Shown piece by piece: positions 59,501 through 64,000 of a DNA stretch of 64,000 nt. Each line of letters opens with the position of its first letter. Positions within the stretch are counted from its first letter, which is position 1. The stretch is from Notamacropus eugenii (Eukaryota; Chordata; Mammalia; Diprotodontia; Macropodidae), in contig NW_027325131.1 of NCBI RefSeq assembly GCF_028372415.1, positions 434,001 to 498,000 on the forward strand. The letters run 5' to 3'. The translations under genes were made by a program, and so were the position numbers. Below the pieces are notes generated by a model. The model had not been told where the DNA came from. It did not search any database and was given only the letters and a program-made list of their open reading frames with translations.

Positions 59501-59592
59501 ATCCCTTAATTCGGTTGAGGTTTGGGGTCTGGGGACCCCCAAAATACCAACAAGCTGGGACCTGCAGGATTAAATTCGACACAAGCCTTCCG
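59501..59592. other. Short GC-rich spacer between HAL1 copies
   Basis: Contains 'tttggggtctggggaccccc' and 'aagctgggacctgcagg'. It matches no HAL1 or L1 part in this window and could be the edge of another inserted element whose remainder lies elsewhere. Left unassigned. Confidence 0.4.
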
Positions 59593-61209
59593 TTTTGTTT
59601 TAAATTTTTTTATTTTTAGCTTTCAACATTCATTTCCACATGATTTTGAGTTTCGTATTTTCTCCCGATCTCTCCCCTCCCCCACCCTAAGACACTGTGC
59701 ATTTCGATTATCCTTTCCCTCAATGGCCCTCTCTTCTATCATGCACCTCCTTTCCCTTATCCCCTCCTCTTTTTTCTTGTAGGGCAAGAAGCATTTCTAG
59801 ACCCCATTACCTATATTTCTTATTTCCCACTTTCATGCAAAAACAATTCTCGACATTCGTCCCTAAGACTTTGAGTTCCAACTTCTTTTTCTTCCTCCCT
59901 TCCCACACATCCCCACTGTGAAGTCAAGTAATTCAATATAGGCTATACATGAGTAGTTACGCAGAAGACTTCCATAGAAATTATGCTGTAAAAGACTAAA
60001 TATATTTCCTTCCATCTTATCCTGTCCCCCATTTATTCTATTCTGTCTTGTGTCCTTGGCCCTCCCCAAAAGTATTTGCTTCTCCTTCCTTCCATTTGCC
60101 CTCCCTTCTACTATCCCCCTGCACCTCACGTATGCCCTTCTCCTCTACTTGCTTGTAGTGTAAGACAGACTTTCATACAAAATTGAGTGTGCATGTTATT
60201 CCCTCGTTAAGGCAAATGTGATGAGTAAGCTTCACATTTTCCCTTTCATCTCCCTGCTTTGCCCCTACATTGAAAAAACCTTTTTCTTGCCTCTTTTATG
60301 AGAGATAATTTCTCCTTTCCATTTCTCTCTTTCTTCTCCCAATACATTCCTATCTCACCCCTTAGTATTATTATTTTAGATATCCTCCCTTCCTATTCAA
60401 CTCAACCTGTGCCCTCTGTCTATATGTATATAATTGTTCCAACTTCTCAAATAGTGAGAAAAGTCCCAAGTGTTACAAATAATATCTTTTCATGTAGAAA
60501 TGTAAACAGTTCAACTTTAGCAAGTCCCTTATGATTTCTCTTTCCTGTTTACCTTTTCATGGTTAATCATGATTCTTGTGTTTGAAAGTCAGATTTTCTA
60601 TTCCGCTCTGGTATTTTCATCAAGAATGCTTGGGTCCTCTAACTCACTGAATGACCATTTTTCCCCTGAGGTATTATACTCAGTCTTGTTGAGTAGGTGA
60701 TTCTTGGTTTTAATCCCAGTTCCTTTGATTTCTAGAATATCATATTCCAAGCCCTTTAGTCCCTTAATGTAGAAACTGCTAGATCTTGCGTTACCCTAAT
60801 TGTATTTCCACAATATTCGAATTTTTTCTTTCTGGCTGCTTGCAATATTTTTTCCTTGATCTGGGAACTCAGAAATCTGGCTACAATATTTCTAGGAGTT
60901 TTCGTTTTGGGTTGGTTTTCAGGAAGCAAGCAGTGTATTCTTTCAATATTTATTTTAGCCTCTGATTCTAGAATATTGTGTCAATTTTCCTTGACAGTTA
61001 CTTGAAAGATGATGTCTAGGCTCTTTTTCTGATCATGGGTTTAAGGTAGTCGAAAAAATTTTAAATTCTCTCTCTTGAATCTGTTTTCCAGTTTTTTTTC
61101 CAATGAGACATTTCACATTATCTGCTATTTTCGTCACTCTTTTGGCTTTGTTTTATAATTTCTTGATTTGTCATAAAGTTATTACCATTCATTTGCTCCA
61201 TTCGAGTCT
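59593..61209 (-). mobile_element. HAL1, 5' truncated in ORF1 (copy 5)
   Basis: 3' end at 59593 ('tagctttcaacattcatttcc' on plus), full 3' UTR, then the C-terminal part of ORF1 (about 60640-61209) with many stops. Landmarks include the complement of 'ARKK.FEYCG' and 'KKSLDIIF'. The break in ORF1 at 61209 coincides with the start of copy 6. Confidence 0.82.
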
Positions 61210-62045
61210 TCTTTTTTAATTTATTAATTTTCAGTTCTTAACATTTACTTCCACAAGAACTTGATTTCAAAATTTCCCCCCCATTTCTCCCCAGTCCCCA
61301 CCCCAGGAGAGCATGTACCCCATCAACCCCTTCTTCCAGTCTCTCCTTACTTCTATTATCTGCTCTTCTTTCTTCCACCTTCCCACCCCCGCCTATTTTC
61401 CTGTAGGGAAAAATAGAATTATATACTCCATTTACTGTGGAGCTTAATTTCCAGTTGCATGCTAAAGCAACTTTTAACATTCATTCTAAAAGTTTTGAGT
61501 TCCATATTCTCTCCCTTCCTGCCCACCCACCCTCACTGAGAAAACAAGGAATTAGTTATAGGCCATACATGTGTAACAATGAAAAGAACTTCCATAATAT
61601 TTATGATTTTAAAGACTAACCACATTTCCATATGTCCTAGCCTGCCGAAGGGCTATTTATTCCATTGACCTTGACTTGTCCTTCCACAATAGTGTTTGCT
61701 TCTGAGCATCCATTTCTCCAATTTTCTGTCCCTTCTATTATCTTCCCTCTATTATCCCCTTCCCCCTTTCTACCTACAGAGTAAAATAGATTTCCATATG
61801 AAAGTAAGTATGTATTTTTCCCTCCTTAAGCCCAGTCCATTGGGAGTAAGGCTCAATTATTTCCTTTCATCTCTCCTCCACTTCCCCTCCATTGTAGAGG
61901 CTCCTTCTTCCCTCTGGTATGTGACATGATTGGATATATTCTACCTCTCACTTTCTCTTACTTCTAGTACCTTCACATTCAACAGAAAATTTTACTTCGT
62001 TAGGAAATCTCCCTTCATATTCAACTCATCCTGTGCCCTCTGTCC

Positions 62046-62310
62046 GTGTGTGTGTGTGTGTGTGTGTGTGCGTATGCATACACATATATATGCATATATA
62101 TATAATATATACAATATATTTATATATAAATGTAGTATTTATTATTATATATTATTTATTATAATTATATATGATATAACATAACACAATCCAATATAAT
62201 ATAATATAATACAAAGTAGTATTTGGTTGTGCAAATATATTACATTACATTGCATGACATTATATCATATATTGTATTATAAATATGTACATTTATATAT
62301 ATTTATATAT
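62046..62310. repeat. (TG)n and TA-rich microsatellite in HAL1 copy 6
   Basis: (GT)n at 62046-62070, then TATA/ATAT and 'aatat'-type runs. It is at the same position as the arrays in copies 1 and 3. Confidence 0.9.
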
Positions 62311-62379
62311 TTGTAACTCATGAGACCTTTTTCAGTGTTATTACCTTAACACCGAAAAACGTTTCATGAGTTACAAATA
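62308..62379. repeat. Inverted repeat (hairpin), arms of about 33 bases
   Basis: Arms 62308-62340 and 62347-62379 are complementary except at three positions, with a 6-base loop. The right arm is ordinary HAL1 sequence; the left arm is an inverted copy of it. Confidence 0.85.
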
Positions 62380-63002
62380 ACATCTAGTAACATCTAGTAA
62401 CAAAACAGTTCAAATGTAATGAGTTCCTTAAGGCTTTTCTTTCCTGTTCACCTTTTCTTATTTCTCTTGATTCTTGTATTTGAAAGTCACATTTTCTATA
62501 CTGCTGTTTTATCTTCAACAAGAATGCTTTGAAGTCCTCTATTTCATTGAAATAAAATTTTTCCTCTGAAGTATTATTCTCATATTTGCTGGGTAGGTGC
62601 TTCTTGGTTTTAATCTTATCTTCTTTTACCTCTGGAATATCATATTACAAGAACTTTGGTCCCTTAGAGTAGAAGCTGCTAAATCCTATTATCCTGATTG
62701 TATTTCCATAGTACTCGAATTGTTTCTTTCTTGCTGCTTGTAATATTTTCTCCTTGACCTGGGAACCCTGGAAATTGACTACAATATTCCTAGGAGTTTT
62801 CCTTTTGGGATCTCTTTCAGGAGGTGATTGGTAATTCTATCTATTTCTATTTTACCCTCCAATTCTAGAATATGAGGGCAGATTTCCTTGATAATTTCTT
62901 GGAAGATGACGTCTAGACTCTTTTTTTTGATCATGGTTTTCAGGTAGACCAATAACTTTTTAAAATTATATCTCCTGGATCTATTTTCCAAGTCAGTTGG
63001 GT

Positions 63003-63225
63003 TTTTTTATATACTAATTTTATTTATTTTTAGAGTTCCACAATCACTACCATGAAACTTAGATTTTCTCCCTACCTCCCCCACCAACCCCCTCCCTCCC
63101 TGAAACGACATACAATTCTGTAAAAGATCTACACATACATTCTTATTGAATACATTTTCACTATAGTCATGCTGTGCAGAAGAACTAAAATAAATGGGAA
63201 AAATCACATAACGGACCAAAACATT

Positions 63226-63262
<37 letters not shown>

Positions 63263-64000
63263 TGATCTGCTACATTCTCTGACTGAATTTCATAGTTCTT
63301 TCTCTGGATGTGGAAGGCATTTTGCCTTAGAAGATCATTGGGACTTTTTTTAAGTCCTTGCATTGCTATGAAGATCCAAGTCTACCAGAAAAAACTCTCA
63401 CACACTGTGGTCATTGTTGTGCACAAATTTCCCTTGCTTCTGTTCCTTTCACTCAGCATCAGATCATATAAGCCCTTCCAGGACTCTCTGAAGTCTCCTT
63501 GTTCATCATTTCTTATAGAAAAATTGTATTCCATTACATTCATATACAATAAAATTTATTCAGCCATTTTCCATTTGATGGGCATCCCATTGCTTTCCAG
63601 TTCTTGACCACGACAAAGAGTGCTGCTATAAATATTTTTGTACATGTGGGACCCTTTCCCATTTTTATGATCTCTTGGGGATACAGCCCTAGAAGTGATA
63701 TTGCTAGGTCAAAGGGTATGCACATTTTTGTAGCCCTTTGGGCGTAGTTCCAAGCCGCTCTCCAGAAGGGTTGGATGAGCTCACAGCTCCACAAACAATG
63801 AATTAGTGTTCCAACTCTCCCACATCTTCTCCAACATTTATCATTTTCCTGTTCTGTCATGTTTGACAATCTGATAGGTGTGATGTGGTACCTCACAGTT
63901 TTGATTTGCATCTCTCTAATCAAAAGTGATTTAGAGCATTTTTTCATGTGATTATAGATATCTTCAGTTTCTTCCTCTGAAAACTGCCTGTTCATATACT
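63003..64000 (-). mobile_element. L1 3' end and ORF2 C-terminus, continuing past the window
   Basis: 3' end at 63003 ('tatttttagagttccacaatc' on plus), G-rich tract complement (about 63070-63100), (CA)n at 63228-63260, then ORF2 from about 63390. About 150 codons stay open (63995-63540: 'NRQFSEEETEDIYNHMKKCS', 'LIHCLWSCELIQPFWRAAW'), fewer breaks than in the other L1s, so it may be the youngest L1 here. Confidence 0.85.
63228..63260. repeat. (CA)n in L1 3' UTR
   Basis: Uninterrupted CA units within the L1 3' UTR. Confidence 0.9.

Larger units (their letters stand above)
61211..63000 (-). mobile_element. HAL1, 5' truncated in ORF1 (copy 6)
   Basis: 3' end at 61211, a diverged 3' UTR with an enlarged microsatellite (62046-62310), then the ORF1 C-terminal part (about 62530-63000), including 'MENRSRRYNFKKLLVYLKTM' and 'EICPHILELEGKIEIDR'. 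It stops in ORF1 at 63000, where an L1 3' end begins. It carries a 33-base inverted repeat at 62308-62379. Confidence 0.82.

Noticed and set aside
59501-59592. Edge of an LTR element
   Set aside because: A TG-starting GC-rich stretch alone, without a matching end or flanking duplication, is too little to call.
63540-63995. 151-codon open frame as a host gene
   Set aside because: It is the C-terminal part of L1 ORF2, with the typical 'ELIQPFWRA' region and an L1 3' UTR following.

Overview
This is AT-rich mammalian nuclear DNA. The L1, half-L1 (HAL1) and SINE families, together with olfactory receptor (OR) genes, point to a marsupial. The repeats resemble what I know of the gray short-tailed opossum, but the species cannot be fixed by eye. 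There is no CRISPR array, rRNA gene or convincing tRNA gene. Boundaries marked 'about' were placed by reading and comparing copies inside the window, without any database search. Host genes: the only intact protein-coding gene I can support is a single-exon class II OR of the OR4 type on the minus strand (13962-14891). Two broken relatives lie on the same strand (2982-3812 and about 5089-5385), and a third broken OR is on the plus strand (36406-37340). Together they form one end of a decaying OR cluster. The intact gene and the plus-strand pseudogene each have a splice acceptor about 40 bases before the ATG, the usual OR layout of non-coding 5' exon, intron and coding exon. Layout: 1-1338 is the 3' part of a HAL1. 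1.3-9.2 kb holds OR remnants, old MIR and tRNA-derived SINEs and unassigned sequence. 9.2-12 kb is old L2. 12-22 kb holds the intact OR, L2 and MIR scraps and unassigned sequence. 22.7-34.7 kb is an L1 block: an L1 lacking nearly all of ORF2 on the minus strand, head to head with a near full-length plus L1, then an older ORF2 relic with a SINE inside it and another just after it. 35-39 kb holds the plus-strand OR pseudogene. 39.5-52.5 kb is a second retrotransposon block: a 3'-truncated HAL1, an L1 5' fragment joined to an inverted ORF2 fragment, a complete HAL1 with perfect target-site duplications inside that fragment, and a near full-length minus L1 carrying a solo LTR. 52.5-58.5 kb is mostly unassigned with microsatellites. 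58.5-64 kb is a chain of HAL1, HAL1, HAL1 and L1, all on the minus strand and apparently nested, with the missing right halves expected beyond the window. How the parts relate: L1 supplies ORF1p (RNA-binding coiled-coil trimer) and ORF2p (endonuclease and reverse transcriptase). HAL1 keeps ORF1 and an L1-like 3' end but lacks ORF2, so it should depend on L1 enzyme, as the SINEs do on LINE enzymes. The most interesting object is the ORF2-deleted L1 at 22690-24478. It resembles a newly made half-L1, and its 3' breakpoint falls at about the point where the established HAL1 and L1 3' ends begin to resemble each other.
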